64,000 nucleotides of DNA from Leptidea sinapis. Its lineage: Eukaryota > Arthropoda > Insecta > Lepidoptera > Pieridae. Under the pieces are notes generated by a model. The model saw nothing but the letters and a program-made list of their open reading frames with translations, was not told the origin of the DNA and did not search any database. The position numbers and the translations under genes were made by a program. Positions 44,614 to 54,170 of this stretch are shown in pieces (position 1 is the first letter of the stretch; every line of letters begins with the position of its first letter). The DNA is taken from positions 6,510,001 through 6,574,000 of the forward strand of contig NC_066275.1 in assembly GCF_905404315.1 (NCBI RefSeq), given 5' to 3'.

Positions 44614-45000
44614 TTTTTTTTTATGGAATAGGAGGACAAACGAGCGTACGGGTCACCCGTTGTTAAGTGATCACCGCCGCCCACAATCTCTTGCAACACC
44701 AGAGGAATCACAGGAGCGTTGCCGGCGTTTAAGGAAGGTGTACGCGCTTTTTTTGAAGGTACCCATGTCGTATCGTCCCGGAAACACCGCACAAGGAAGT
44801 TCATTCCACAGCTTTGTAGTACGTCGAAGAAAGCTCCTTGTAAACCGCACAGTGGAGGACCGCCACACATCCAGATGGTGGGGATGATATCATAACTTGT
44901 GGCGTGTCGTGCGAAGGTGGAACGGCGGCGGCAGGAATCAGGTTGAACAGCTCTTCGGAACACTCCCCGTGATAAATTCGGTAGAAGACACACAATTTCT
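44614..45000 (-). pseudogene. Family A LINE 3' end, longest coding tail
   Basis: The minus strand encodes, upstream to downstream, 'VCVFYRIYHGECSEELFNL' (about 44998-44942), then in a neighbouring frame 'MWRSSTVRFTRSFLRRT', 'LWNELPCAVFPGRYDMG' and 'FKKSAYTFLKRRQRS' (44868-44671), then the 3' UTR with the A-rich end at 44614-44625. The 159-codon open frame (45020-44541) runs mostly in a wrong frame over the same DNA. 5'-truncated. Confidence 0.8.
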
Positions 45001-46285
45001 ATATAATATCGCTTAACCAACCTAAATAAAATCGTCGGTTAATATTACGTACGAATAATATTCACGTTTTGCATTTTCTATAATATGCCGCGTTGGCGTT
45101 TCAAATTAAATGTTATATATATCAAATTATTTATCTATATATAAAAAAAATATGGGCAGTTTTCACTGAAATTTTCAAGTAATGTTCAGATTTGCAAGGG
45201 AAGTTATTCCGTGAAGTATTTTTTTAGATCGTTTTGTAAAATTGATGATGTAGTATTGATAAAAATGAGTGACAGTATCATTTTTGATCTAAATGAGAAA
45301 ATTAATTTTGATTCGATTTTAACCATAGACTTACAATATATAGACTTACAGCGTATAGACAAACAAATGTGCGATAAAGAACAAAAACAAAAAGTTAATC
45401 GAACCTTTTATCACTGTAAATGATTTTAATTAACAAGTCGTAAACAGTAAGCAACGCTTGACGTTAGGATTTTGTATTTTAGCTCTTTAGAATTATGAAC
45501 AATAAACGGCGTCGTGGCGCAGATAATTTAACTCGGACAGCGGCTAGTCTCAACGGAGCACGGCGTGGCATCCAATAATTTTGTCTCCCCAAAGATTGCT
45601 TAGCGGCTGTGTAAATCGTGTGTATGTGTGCGTGCGTCGGTTCGTGATGTTAAAGTACTGTATTGTGTCAGTACTAGGTGGACCTTTCAATGTCGCCACT
45701 GTTGTATGGGTAGTGTTGTGAAATGTATGATTGCCGGTGTAACTACAGGCACATGACGTACGGTTATCGGACACACTGTAATACGACCAGGGTCGAATTT
45801 CATAACACTACGTCTGAGGTAATTTTGTATTGCGTTGCGACTCAGATACTCATAACCATAGGACCAGTAGGACTACCACCGAACATAAAAAGCTATACCT
45901 TTATTAAATAATTATAAATTGTTTAAACATTATTATTGTAAGGAACATAAAAAGTCCTAAATATGTTTTTGAATTCAAATTTAGAACGCGTATAATTTTT
46001 GTATAATTAATTTTCTGATGTAAATTGCACCTCTTATGTTTTTTTTTAATAAATTGTACATATTGTCATTTTTAAGGAAATTATGTAAAGAATCGAAAAA
46101 AATATGGTTGACAGCTCTCAGCGAGCCGCAACATAAGGGTTGCCAGGCGTAAATTATTGTTGATAATTTACAGTCATCTGTTTTTTTATTAATTTTCATA
46201 CAAATTTAAAGTTTTATATTTACTATAAACCAAGTTATAGGCAACTGTTAAATATACATACATACAAAGCCTCAAACTCAAATAT
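45001..46285. other. Anonymous DNA with a GC-richer patch
   Basis: 45280-45440 has weak family K similarity ('gtatagacaaacaaatgtgc'). 45500-45850 is clearly GC-richer than the surroundings ('cggcgtcgtggcgcag', 'gtgtgcgtgcgtcggttcg') and has 60-75-codon frames on both strands without known motifs. It may be an old element or a regulatory/transcribed patch; undetermined. Confidence 0.35.
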
Positions 46286-46289
46286 TTTT

Positions 46290-46500
46290 ATTCAAAATAG
46301 TATATGATATCACTTAATGAAAGTCAAAAATTACCACACAATCGAAAAAGTATGCCACAGACCTGAGAAGAATGGGCCCAAGACACTCAGGAGACTTCTT
46401 TTTTTTTTAAATATGGTTACAATGTAATATCGTAAAATAGAACTTAATATTTAATAGCTTGTGGTATAATTAAGAAAGTCATTTATGTTATACGAATAGT
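46290..46500 (+). repeat. Family M repeat
   Basis: 'atatgatatcacttaatgaa', 'gtcaaaaattaccac', 'atgccacagacctgagaaga' and 'gtggtataattaagaaagtc' match the sequence around 21960-22070 in inverse orientation. Confidence 0.55.
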
Positions 46501-47289
46501 AAATGAATTTCGTATTACATTTATATAGAACAATTTTTTTGAAATCTTCTTTAGAAAGCATCGCTAGCATCGACTAGTAGGCAATATAAGCTTATGTTTG
46601 TTCCTACTGTTAACATTATGGTTATGACAGTTTATTTCTTTAAATGTTGTTCTGAATTACTATATTAATATTCTCTCACATACATACTTATATAATGGTA
46701 AAAAATAAGCATCCTTTTGCCTCGCGATAGTCGCATGAAAAGAAATGGGTCCCAAAGATTTATAAAGTGTTAAAATCCCAAAGATTTGTGAAGCAAGCTT
46801 ATTCCAACGTATTTTCTTAACTCTATTATTGTAGGACAGAAGGTTGTTTCAGTTAACATAATTGACTTTGAAGCCCCAGGAGAACTCATTTTCAAGAATA
46901 ATATAAGTAAATTAAAGCAAATAATAAATACACGATCAAGCCATTGATAAAAATTGAGATAGCTTACTAGCGGGTACGGTAAATAGTATTAAAAATACTA
47001 TAAAATAAATTGAGTGTTTGATCAAATTTGTATTTAGATAGGATTTGGTTCTTTTAATATCGATACATAAATTTCCAAAAAATCGCATTCTAACAGATAA
47101 AAACGCATTTTAATAACGCCAACTCTTGGAGCTATTTCACTTACAGTGCGTCTACCTAAGAGCTAGTATTTAACAAATGAACAATGTACATGTTATGTTT
47201 TGTTTCATTGTACGGGCGCTCTCCATAACTTACGTCATAAGCGCTTATTTTACATGTATATCTTATATACAATGTATGAGAAGATCCGT
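46501..47289. other. Anonymous AT-rich DNA
   Basis: No feature recognised. Confidence 0.4.
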
Positions 47290-47575
47290 AGGAGAACCAA
47301 AGTTACCGACATAGCCTAAATGATTGCGAAACTGAAGTGGCAGTGGGCAGGGCACTTAGTTCGACGGACACATGGCCGTTGGCGCAGTAAAGTCCTCGAA
47401 TGGTGACCAAGTACCGGAAGACGCAGTGTTGGTAGGTACCACACAAGATGGACCGATGATCTGGTCAAGATCGCCGGAATACGTTAGATGAGGGCAGTGC
47501 AGGACCGGTCTTCGTGGAAATCTTTGGGGAAGGCCTTTGTCCGGCAGTGGACGTCTTCCGGCTGATGATGAAAAA
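47290..47575 (+). pseudogene. Non-LTR RT C-terminal tail, RTE/CR1-like
   Basis: Sister of 2228-2465: 'MIAKLKWQWAGHLVRRT' is encoded at about 47321-47372, followed in shifted frames by 'VLEW', 'WTDDLVKIAGIR' and 'SWKSLGKAFVRQWTSSG'. Ends in 'gatgatgaaaaaaatgg'. 5'-truncated and frame-broken. Confidence 0.75.
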
Positions 47576-47671
47576 AATGGTAGGTATGTAAGATCTTTGT
47601 ATTTCTTATAGTTTCGGACTTCCCCATACTGATCCACATGGGTCACTCTGGATACTATATGTTCTTAGATC

Positions 47672-48130
47672 AATTATACCTCTAGATAGACTATGAAACA
47701 GCTGCGAAAACGTTGATAAAAATTATGTTTAGAGTTTTGAATGAATGAAGGCTTTATTGCAAGTAAACTAAAAAGTTACATTTTTAACTTATGCTACAAC
47801 TTAATATACTAAATGATTATAATTTTATACAACCTAATATATACAATATCTTATGTTAATCATTGCTAGCTTGTTCACCAACATAGGCCTCCTCCAGATC
47901 TTTCCACATTATCCTGTCGTAAGTTGTCCTACTCCATGTCGGTCCAGCAATCGTTTTGAAATCATCTTCCCATCGTATCGTTTGTCTCCCTCTATATTCC
48001 ACTAACACAAAGTGTCATACAAATCGCGAACGTAAGACGTAGCTTCTCACGCACACTAAAGTAACAAACATGGCCTGTTTATCGGTTGTCTAGCTGCAAG
48101 CGACTCTATCTAGACGTATAAATTATGTAA
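47672..48130 (+). mobile_element. Family N MITE interrupted by a LINE tail
   Basis: The left end 'caattatacctctagataga' and 'cagctgcgaaaacgttgata' (47672-47740), and the right part 'ctaacacaaagtgtcataca' to 'tctatctagacgtataaatt' (48001-48126), are two pieces of one family N copy. Between them lies a minus-strand LINE tail, 47745-48000. About 30 bp of the MITE are missing at the junction. Confidence 0.65.
47745..48000 (-). pseudogene. Non-LTR RT C-terminal tail, RTE/CR1-like, nested
   Basis: The minus strand reads 'RGRQTIRWEDDFKTIAGPTW' followed by 'RIMWKDLEEAYVGEQASND' and a stop near 47858, then an AT-rich 3' UTR to 'caataaagccttcattcatt'. This is a different subfamily from 47290 and the palindrome copies. 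Confidence 0.75.
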
Positions 48131-48355
48131 GGTTATGTCATCATTAATTGCCACGGAAGAATCATCATCAAACATGGAACAGAGATCAGTCTTCCAAATA
48201 TATATACCTATTATGATTTGTATTAAATGTATGAATTATAAATAACAAATGTCTTTGTAGTATTACATTCAAGATCGTATGATCTTGAATATAGTGTTCC
48301 TGCTATTCAATACTTCTGCCTATAAGATATTATACATATATATATTGTCGTCCTT
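48131..48355. other. Anonymous DNA
   Basis: No feature recognised. Confidence 0.4.
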
Positions 48356-48655
48356 TCATTGTGTGTCTTCTACTGCAATTATCACGGGGAGTTTTCCAAA
48401 GAGCTGTTTGTTCTGATTTCTTCCCTTCGCACGACATGCCACAAAATGGAATATCATCCCCACCATCTGAATGCGGTTTTCAAAGAACTTTCTTCCACGT
48501 ACAACCAAGCTGTATATTTACAAAAAGCGCGTATATATTTCTGAAAAGCTGACGACGCTCACGTAATTCCTGTGGTCTTGCACGAGAATGTGGGCGGCGG
48601 TGATCACGTAATATCAGGTGACCCGCACTGTTGTTTGTCCTTCTTCCGTAAAATA
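48356..48655 (+). pseudogene. Family A LINE 3' end, diverged
   Basis: 'CNYHGEFSKELFVLISS' is encoded from about 48371, then 'gccacaaaatggaatatcat' and 'cttccacgtacaaccaagct' correspond to the coding end of family A, and 'gggcggcggtgatcacgtaa' to the 3' UTR. More diverged than the other copies and with a shortened middle. Confidence 0.75.
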
Positions 48656-48917
48656 ATATTTAACTCCTGGCTTGGCTTCTTAAAAACTTGTAACAAAAAG
48701 GTTACCTGAAAATGAAATCAATTACTCTAACTTTTGTGTCTCTATTTTGGCACATTCGTTAATATCTCACATAACAATATCAACTGAAAACCTACTCCTT
48801 TTTTTAATCGACATAAAATTACATCTATGAATCTTTGAATAATATTTATATTTTAATAATAATAAGATTTTAAGTACAATATAACTACTCTTCTCATTTA
48901 AAATGTCGGTCCTACAA
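48656..48917. other. Anonymous AT-rich DNA
   Basis: No feature recognised before the LTR element. Confidence 0.4.
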
Positions 48918-49198
48918 TATTGACACGGGAGTGGGTCAGGGATTGGAAATAATACTCCGCTTATAGGAACGAGTCTTTATTTGCGTTCACTTTTTATGAA
49001 CTTGCACTTCGCCGGTCTGCCGCTGTTCCTCTTGTTGGCGGCGGTACCTTCAACGCGTCACACCGCACCGAACACTAAGTCTCTTCTATCTTCTTCCTCT
49101 TGGAACACTTCCACTTTTCACTACTTCTTCTTTTCTTCTTCTTCTTCTTTACACTTTCGAGTCAGAACTAGAACTGCCGTAGGCCACGCTTAGTACGG

Positions 49199-49207
49199 CT
49201 TATATAC
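49199..49207 (-). promoter_or_regulatory. LTR TATA box
   Basis: 'GTATATAAG' on the minus strand, conserved at 54439-54447 and in the solo LTR. It lies upstream of the R-U5-like half that ends with AATAAA, the normal LTR arrangement. Confidence 0.7.
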
Positions 49208-49390
49208 CCCCGGATCCGTTCTATTTTCAAAATGATTCTCCCATTCCATCTTTAAATTTAAATTGTACTAGAAAATTCTTTTAACTATTTTTATCCTGCT
49301 TACACATTTTCCATCCCTTTTTGTCTGTTCGATTTGATCCTGAACTAACTAGAAATTTCCTTTAACTTCACAAAACCCAAAAAAAATCCC

Positions 49391-49465
49391 TACACTGGTA
49401 GGTGTATCGAACCCGGGTGTACAGCGTCTAAAGTAAACACTTTTCCGCTGAGCTACGAGTAATGC
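49391..49465 (-). other. tRNA-like segment inside the LTR
   Basis: Minus strand: 'TAGCTCAGCGG' fits a pol III A box and 'GGTTCGATAC' fits a B box, about 35 bases apart. The same is found in the 5' LTR (about 54640-54710) and in the solo LTR (about 8535-8615). It does not fold into a full cloverleaf that I can verify. Confidence 0.6.
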
Positions 49466-49533
49466 TGACGGAGCTGTTGAAATTAACAATGTCTTGAAGT
49501 TTGACAACTCTCGTCATATACTTCGAAGGGTTG

Positions 49534-50814
49534 CTACGCAACACTGCCCCCTCCCATGACATGATCGTCCCGATCATCGTTGCTTCCGTAGTAGTTAGCC
49601 ACCCGATCGACATGTACGATTTTCGGGGGACTTCGAGGGGTACGCTGGATCCTGAGAGTCACATCATTTATCCTTGTGATTACTTTGTATGGTCCCTCCC
49701 AACTTGGTTGGAGCTTCGGAGACTTCCCCTTTCGCCTTACAGGATTGTGTAACCAAATCAGGGTTCCCTCTTCAAAACCAGGAATATTAGCTCTTCTATC
49801 GTAGCGGGTCTTCATCCGTTCACTTGCCTTAAGCCCAGTTGTTCTCATTTCCTCGTAGAAGTCAACCATCTTTTTCCGCAACTCATCCACATATTCTGTT
49901 ATACTTTTCGGAGTATCCGGTGGACAGCCTGAGAGTAAATCAGCTGGCAATTTCAATTCCCTTCCAAAATTGGCGTACGCAAGAGTCACCGTTGTCGTCT
50001 CGTGAATTGCGCTTCTATACGACATAAGAAACAGTGGAATGTACTCATCCCAGTTATCCTGATGACTGTCCACTACTTTTGCCAGATGTCGCTCCAATGT
50101 TTGGTTAAACCTCTCCACCATCCCGTCCGACTGTGGATGATATGGCGTAGTTCTGGTCTTATGGATTCTCAAGATCTTGCAAACTTCTTGAAATACTTGT
50201 GATTCGAAGTTCCGCCCTTGGTCACTGTGCAACTCCAAAGGCACACCGAATCTGCAGAAAACTTCATTCACCAGCTTCGTCGCAACGGTAATTGCTTCTT
50301 GATTCGGTAGAAAAAATGCCTCCGGCCACTTCGTGAAATAATCCATCACCACCATTATGTAACGGTTTCCAGATTTGGTGACTGGGAACGGTCCGGCCAT
50401 ATCCAGAGCTACTCTTTCCCACGGAGCCCCAACATTGTACAACTTCATAGCTCCTCTGCTTCTGATCTGAAGTCCTTTGACAGCAGCACAACTCTTGCAT
50501 TTTCGGCACCAGTCTTCCACATCATCACAGCAATGCAACCAGTAAAATCGTTCTTTAATTTTTGTGAGAGTTCTTCTTATTCCCAAATGTCCACCTGAAG
50601 AACCATCGTGATAAGCTCTCAGGATCTCGTTCACCTTCTCCCTGGGAACGACCAGTTGCAGATGGCAATCCTTTCCTTGCGGGGTTTCCCATTTACGGCA
50701 GAGCAACCCGTCATGCATCACCAAACTGTTCCATTGTACCCAGAGACTCTTGGTAGCCGTACTGTGTCTAGCCACTTCAGACCATTTTGGTTTAAGTGAT
50801 CTACCACTAGCCAA
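49534..50814 (-). pseudogene. Ty3/gypsy integrase, open frame
   Basis: A 426-codon frame. N-terminal zinc domain HHCC (H69, H76, C106, C109), catalytic core with D138 ('ERVALDMAG'), D198 ('LHSDQGRNF') and E234 ('DGMVERFNQ'), giving the expected D,D-35-E spacing, then a GPY/F module ('WEGPYKVITRIND', about residue 370). The enzyme inserts the element's cDNA into the host genome. The stop (TAG, 49534-49536) lies 10 bp inside the 3' LTR. The frame is intact, but a frameshift near 50810 separates it from RNase H, so it would not be made as part of a polyprotein; the listed ATG is internal. Sequence style recalls the Mdg1/412 group; inference only. Confidence 0.9.
49544..49556 (-). promoter_or_regulatory. 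Polypurine tract
   Basis: 'GGGAGGGGGCAG' on the minus strand directly abuts the 3' LTR. It would prime plus-strand DNA synthesis. It also lies inside the last codons of integrase. Confidence 0.85.
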
Positions 50815-51403
50815 TGTAAAAGTGGTTGAAGATACTTATCATTTTCCTGAGCTCTCCTCATTGCATCGTTGCTCCAGTTCTCGTCGATCGAATCTGTTCT
50901 GATCAGCCGGATCATAAAATTCTCTCTCTCCTCCTGACGAATGCAATGTTTGCATTCCATCGGACAAGGTCTTCTAGATAACGCATCTGCATTTCCATGA
51001 CTTTTTCCTCCTCGATGCTCGATTTCAAAGTCATACTCTTGAAGTTGCTCAATCCATCTGGCCACTTGTCCTTCCGGATTCTTGAATTCTAGTAACCACT
51101 TCAAGGTGGCATGATCAGTCCTTACGAGGAATTTGCGACCCAACAAGTACTTTTTGAAATGTTGTAATGTCTTCACCACGGCCAGTAACTCCCTACGAGT
51201 TACACAGTAGTTCTCTCCGGCTTTGATAAAGATTTGCTAAAGTATGCAATTACAACTTCTTGATCTCCTCTCTTCTGAGATAGTACTCCACCAATTCCAG
51301 TGTTGCTAGCATCAGCATCCACTATGAATCTTCCCTCTGTGTCAGGATATCCGAGGATAGGTGATTCACATAGTCTTTTCTTCAACTCTAAGAAAGTTCG
51401 CAT
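50815..51403 (-). pseudogene. Ty3/gypsy RNase H, frameshifted
   Basis: Two pieces: 51403-51200 with 'FIVDADASNTGIGGVLSQK' (first catalytic Asp) and 51215-50815 with 'NYCVTRRELLAVVKTLQHF' (catalytic Glu), 'LVRTDHATLKWLL' (catalytic Asp) and 'SHGNADALSRRPC' (last Asp). A single frameshift near 51210 separates them and another near 51390 separates the first from RT. RNase H removes the RNA strand during reverse transcription. A histidine/cysteine-containing spacer towards integrase follows. Confidence 0.9.
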
Positions 51404-52235
51404 TCTTCATCCCAGGAAAAGGCTCTTTTCTCCTCCGTCAGTCGATGTAAGGGCTTAGCAACATCGGAAAACCCTTTCACAAAGCGTCGATAATAAGAGC
51501 ATAGTCCTAGAAATGCTCTCACATGTGTCTTTTCTGTCGGCGTCGGCCAGTCTTTGACAGCACTTATCTTGGCAGGATCCGTCGCAACGCCTTGCTCCGA
51601 GATAACGTGCCCCAAGTAATTCACCTGACGTTCACAGAAGGAACATTTCGTTGGACTCAACTTCAAGTTGGCACCCTGCAGTTTTGTGAAGACTTTTTCG
51701 AGCTTCTTAAGATGATCTTCATAACTTCGTCCCATAATGATAATGTCATCCAAGTAGACAAGGCAGGTTTCTCCCAACATACCTGCCAGCACATGCTCCA
51801 TCAACTTTTCGAAAGTAGCTGGGGCGTTGCATAATCCGAAGGGCATTGTTTTGAACTGCCATAGCCCTTTTCCGGTTGAAAAAGCCGTCTTCTCCTTGTC
51901 TTTAGGGTCCAGATCGACTTGCCAGTAGCCACTTTTCAAATCAAGAGTAGAGAACCACGTCATGCCACAAAGTGAATCTAATGTGTCATCGATCCTTGAC
52001 AATGGATAACTGTCTTTCTTAGTTACATCGTTCAAACGCCGATAGTCCACACAAAATCTAGTTGATCCATCCTTCTTCTTCACCAGAACCACTGGAGAAC
52101 ACCATGGACTCGATGACGGTTCTATCACGCCATTTTCTTTCATATCCCGAATCATGTCTTCCACTTCTTGTTCACGTGCAAACGGAATACGTCTTGGTCT
52201 TTGCCTTATCGGAACAGTGTCTCCTGTGTCTTGTG
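51388..52235 (-). pseudogene. Ty3/gypsy reverse transcriptase
   Basis: The 258-codon frame 52164-51388, extended upstream without ATG to about 52235 ('DTVPIRQRPRRIPFAREQ'), contains all palm motifs: 'WCSPVVLVKKKDGSTRFCVD', 'FSTLDLKSGYWQVDL' with catalytic D75, 'FKTMPFGLCNAPATF', 'YLDDIIIM' with D139 and D140, and 'VNYLGHVIS'. The catalytic triad is intact. It ends prematurely at 'DEECELS' because of a frameshift; the next piece continues in another frame from 51403. Confidence 0.95.
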
Positions 52236-52493
52236 TTTCACCAAACCAGTTCTTCCGATGTCCCCGTCGTTCTTCGAGAACATCCCGGCGTAGCGTATTA
52301 GGAAATTTCTCGCTTTTATTAACTGTAGCTTAGTAAGATTGTCCTTACAGCCATCCAGAAGTTTCTGTATGTTCACATCCTGGCTTGCAGCTACGGTCTT
52401 CCTCCCTTCTTCACACTTTCTTAACCAAGCTATCTCCTCACAACCTCCTATCACTGTTCCTTTCCTAATGATTGAAACGGCAAGATTTTCCAT
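52206..52493 (-). pseudogene. pol segment upstream of RT, frameshifted
   Basis: The frame with 'IQKLLDGCKDNLTKLQLIKA' and 'FLIRYAGMFSKNDGDIGRT' is the connector between protease and RT in Ty3/gypsy polyproteins. At 'GLVKHK' (about 52235) a 1-base loss shifts into a stop instead of continuing 'DTGDTVPIRQ'. Confidence 0.8.
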
Positions 52494-52615
52494 TTATCAT
52501 TCCCTCTATAACTAAAGTGTTTCCGTCACATGTCTGCTTAACGAAGATCCTTGGGGCTTTGCTTCTACCAGCCAGCGCCCACCCCACTGCCCTGGCCTTT
52601 TCTAGTTTTCCTGCT
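52494..52615 (-). pseudogene. Protease N-terminal remnant
   Basis: In the -1 frame relative to gag, the sequence overlapping gag's end reads 'KAPRIFVKQTCDGNTLVIEG' then 'MINGKSCRF', the first strands of a retroviral-type aspartic protease, and hits a stop near 52462. The catalytic D-T/S-G motif is not found; it appears deleted just after this point. Gag ends CAG GAA AAC TAG, so expression of protease would need a -1 shift; that is an inference. Confidence 0.6.
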
Positions 52616-54143
52616 GCTCCAGCGGTGATGTTGAGACCGCCGCATTCTTCCTACCTTGCGTTATGCTCTCACGCCTGGGGCAAGTGCTCCTAATGTGTCC
52701 TCGCTCCCCACAACCATAGCATACTGGGTTATATGCTTGCCTTCGGCTGGAATCTGCTGGTACAATTTTGCGGAGTCTCAACCCCCGAGAATCGTAGCGA
52801 ACTGCTTCCACTTCCAACGCATGTGCCACCGCTTCCTTCAAGCTAGTATGATGACTCAGTCGTACGGCCGCTCTTACTTCGGCGTCCCGTATTCCATCGA
52901 TGAACACTTGGAGCAACATTTCTTCTATTGCAGTTGGCGACGACTGATATGCTTTACGCACTAGCTTCTCAGCTTCGAGGGACCACTGCTGCAGAGTTTC
53001 GTTGGCCCTTTGACTGCGGTCCTTAAGCTGCGCCCGATACACATGCTCAAGGTGTTTATCACCATAACGTGCCAACGCGTTAAGAAGGTCCGTATAGGTT
53101 ACTTCCTCCTTCCCAGCGCTGAGTGCTTCCAATACGGAAAGTGCTTCATCACGGAGCGCTAGTGTGAGGGAAGAGTGTGCTTCTAGGTCACTCCAACCAC
53201 TTGCTCTTCTGACCGTCTCTAATTGTAGCTTGAAGGCGGCCCAGGAAGACTTGCCGTCGTAGGGGGGTACTTTCAAACTTCTGGTCGATGTGATTCCGCA
53301 GGTGACTCCTGGGTTGGCTGAAGGACCCCCACACACGACCTTCCTATTGAGCTGATGAATAGTTGCTTCCATCTCCCCCATCTTCCTTTCCACAGTGTCA
53401 ATCCGGGCGATCTCCTTTTCTACAGTGTCAATCCTGGCGACCTCCTTTTCTACAGCGTCAATCCGGGCGGAGTTTTTCTGCACCACTGATAAAATTTCCT
53501 TGGAGTGGCCTTCATGCAGACCTTGCAGCTGCTCCTCCTGTCGACGTGCTCGCTCTTCCTGCAAGGCTCGCAGCTGCTCCTCCTGTCGACGCACTTGCTC
53601 CTCCTGTCGGAGCGCTTGTTCCTCTTGCAAGCCCCGCAGCTGCTCCTCCTGTCGGCGCGCTTGCTCCTCCTGTCGGCGCGCTTGCTCCTCCTGTCGGCGC
53701 GCTTGCTCTTCCTGTCGGCGCGCTTGTTCCTCTTGCAAGCCCCGCAGCTGCTCCTCCTGTCGGCGCGCTTGCTCCTCCTGTCGGCGCGCTTGCTCCTCCT
53801 GTCGGCGCGCTTGCTCCTCCTGTCGGCGCGCTTGCTCTTCCGGTCGGCGCACTTGCTCCTCCTGTCGGCGCGCTTGCTCTTCCTGTCGGCGCGCTTGCTC
53901 CTCCTGTCGGCGCGCTTGTTCCTCTTGCAAGCTCCGCAGCTGCTTCTCCTGTCGACGTTCTTGCTCTTGCATCATGGCGGCCATCTGCTGCATGAGCGCG
54001 CTGATGTCTACGGCAGGAGCCTGCGGTGCTGACACGGTCGCACTGAGTCCAGAGCCGGATGCTTGTTGTGACTCGTCCTCTGCCGCTGCAGCTGCTCCCG
54101 CTCGCGTGGTCAATCCCTTCTCGTTCCTGGGCACTAACGGCAT
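52602..54143 (-). CDS. Ty3/gypsy Gag with long heptad coiled coil and CCHC knuckle
   Basis: Structural protein that would form the virus-like particle and bind element RNA. The frame is open from 54176, but that ATG lies within the primer-binding-site/LTR junction; the ATG at 54143 ('MPLVPRNEKGLTTRAG') is the more likely start, giving 513 codons. Order: Ala-rich N-terminus; Gln/Glu/Arg heptad coiled coil built from about 20 copies of a 7-residue unit like RRQEEQA (about 53945-53500); short second coil ('IDTVEKEIARIDTVE'); gag capsid-like region 'VPPYDGKSSWAAFKLQLETV' to 'LKEAVAHALEVEAVRYD'; zinc knuckle CYGCGERGHIRSTC (C-x2-C-x4-H-x4-C) near the end; stop TAG at 52602. Intact frame. No envelope or matrix myristoylation signal seen. 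Confidence 0.9.
   Translation of the reverse strand: MPLVPRNEKGLTTRAGAAAAAEDESQQASGSGLSATVSAPQAPAVDISALMQQMAAMMQEQERRQEKQLRSLQEEQARRQEEQARRQEEQARRQEEQVRRPEEQARRQEEQARRQEEQARRQEEQARRQEEQLRGLQEEQARRQEEQARRQEEQARRQEEQARRQEEQLRGLQEEQALRQEEQVRRQEEQLRALQEERARRQEEQLQGLHEGHSKEILSVVQKNSARIDAVEKEVARIDTVEKEIARIDTVERKMGEMEATIHQLNRKVVCGGPSANPGVTCGITSTRSLKVPPYDGKSSWAAFKLQLETVRRASGWSDLEAHSSLTLALRDEALSVLEALSAGKEEVTYTDLLNALARYGDKHLEHVYRAQLKDRSQRANETLQQWSLEAEKLVRKAYQSSPTAIEEMLLQVFIDGIRDAEVRAAVRLSHHTSLKEAVAHALEVEAVRYDSRGLRLRKIVPADSSRRQAYNPVCYGCGERGHIRSTCPRRESITQGRKNAAVSTSPLEQQEN
53500..53950 (-). repeat. 21-bp minisatellite within gag
   Basis: Units such as plus-strand 'cctgtcggcgcgcttgctcct' repeat in tandem with occasional 'cttgcaagccccgcagctgct' variants that mark a higher-order pattern (every 4-5 units at about 53618, 53728 and 53922). 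Each unit encodes one heptad. Confidence 0.9.
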
Positions 54144-54151
54144 CTTTCCAA

Positions 54152-54168
54152 TCCCACTTCTGACACCA
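54152..54168 (-). promoter_or_regulatory. Primer binding site, tRNA-Leu type
   Basis: Minus strand TGGTGTCAGAAGTGGGA, two bases (AT) after the 5' LTR. It is complementary to a tRNA 3' end of the form TCCCACTTCTGACA-CCA, which I recall as an insect tRNA-Leu end. Confidence 0.75.
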
Positions 54169-54170
54169 AT

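Larger units (their letters stand above)
48922..49543 (-). repeat. 3' LTR
   Basis: On the minus strand it starts TGTTGCGTAGC and ends CCCGTGTCA, 622 bp. It holds a TATA-like box (minus 'GTATATAAG', 49199-49207), a downstream AATAAA (48976-48981), a (CTT)n tract at 49124-49152 and a tRNA-like segment at 49391-49465. Compared with the 5' LTR it has a 14-bp insertion ('cttccacttttcac' region, about 49106-49119). Confidence 0.95.

Noticed and set aside
44541..45020. 159-codon minus-strand frame
   Set aside because: It lies over a family A LINE tail, mostly in a frame other than the conserved RT-end frame; the conserved residues are in the neighbouring frames.
53500..53950. CRISPR-like regular repeats
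   Set aside because: Units are contiguous without unique spacers and encode heptads in frame; the genome is eukaryotic.
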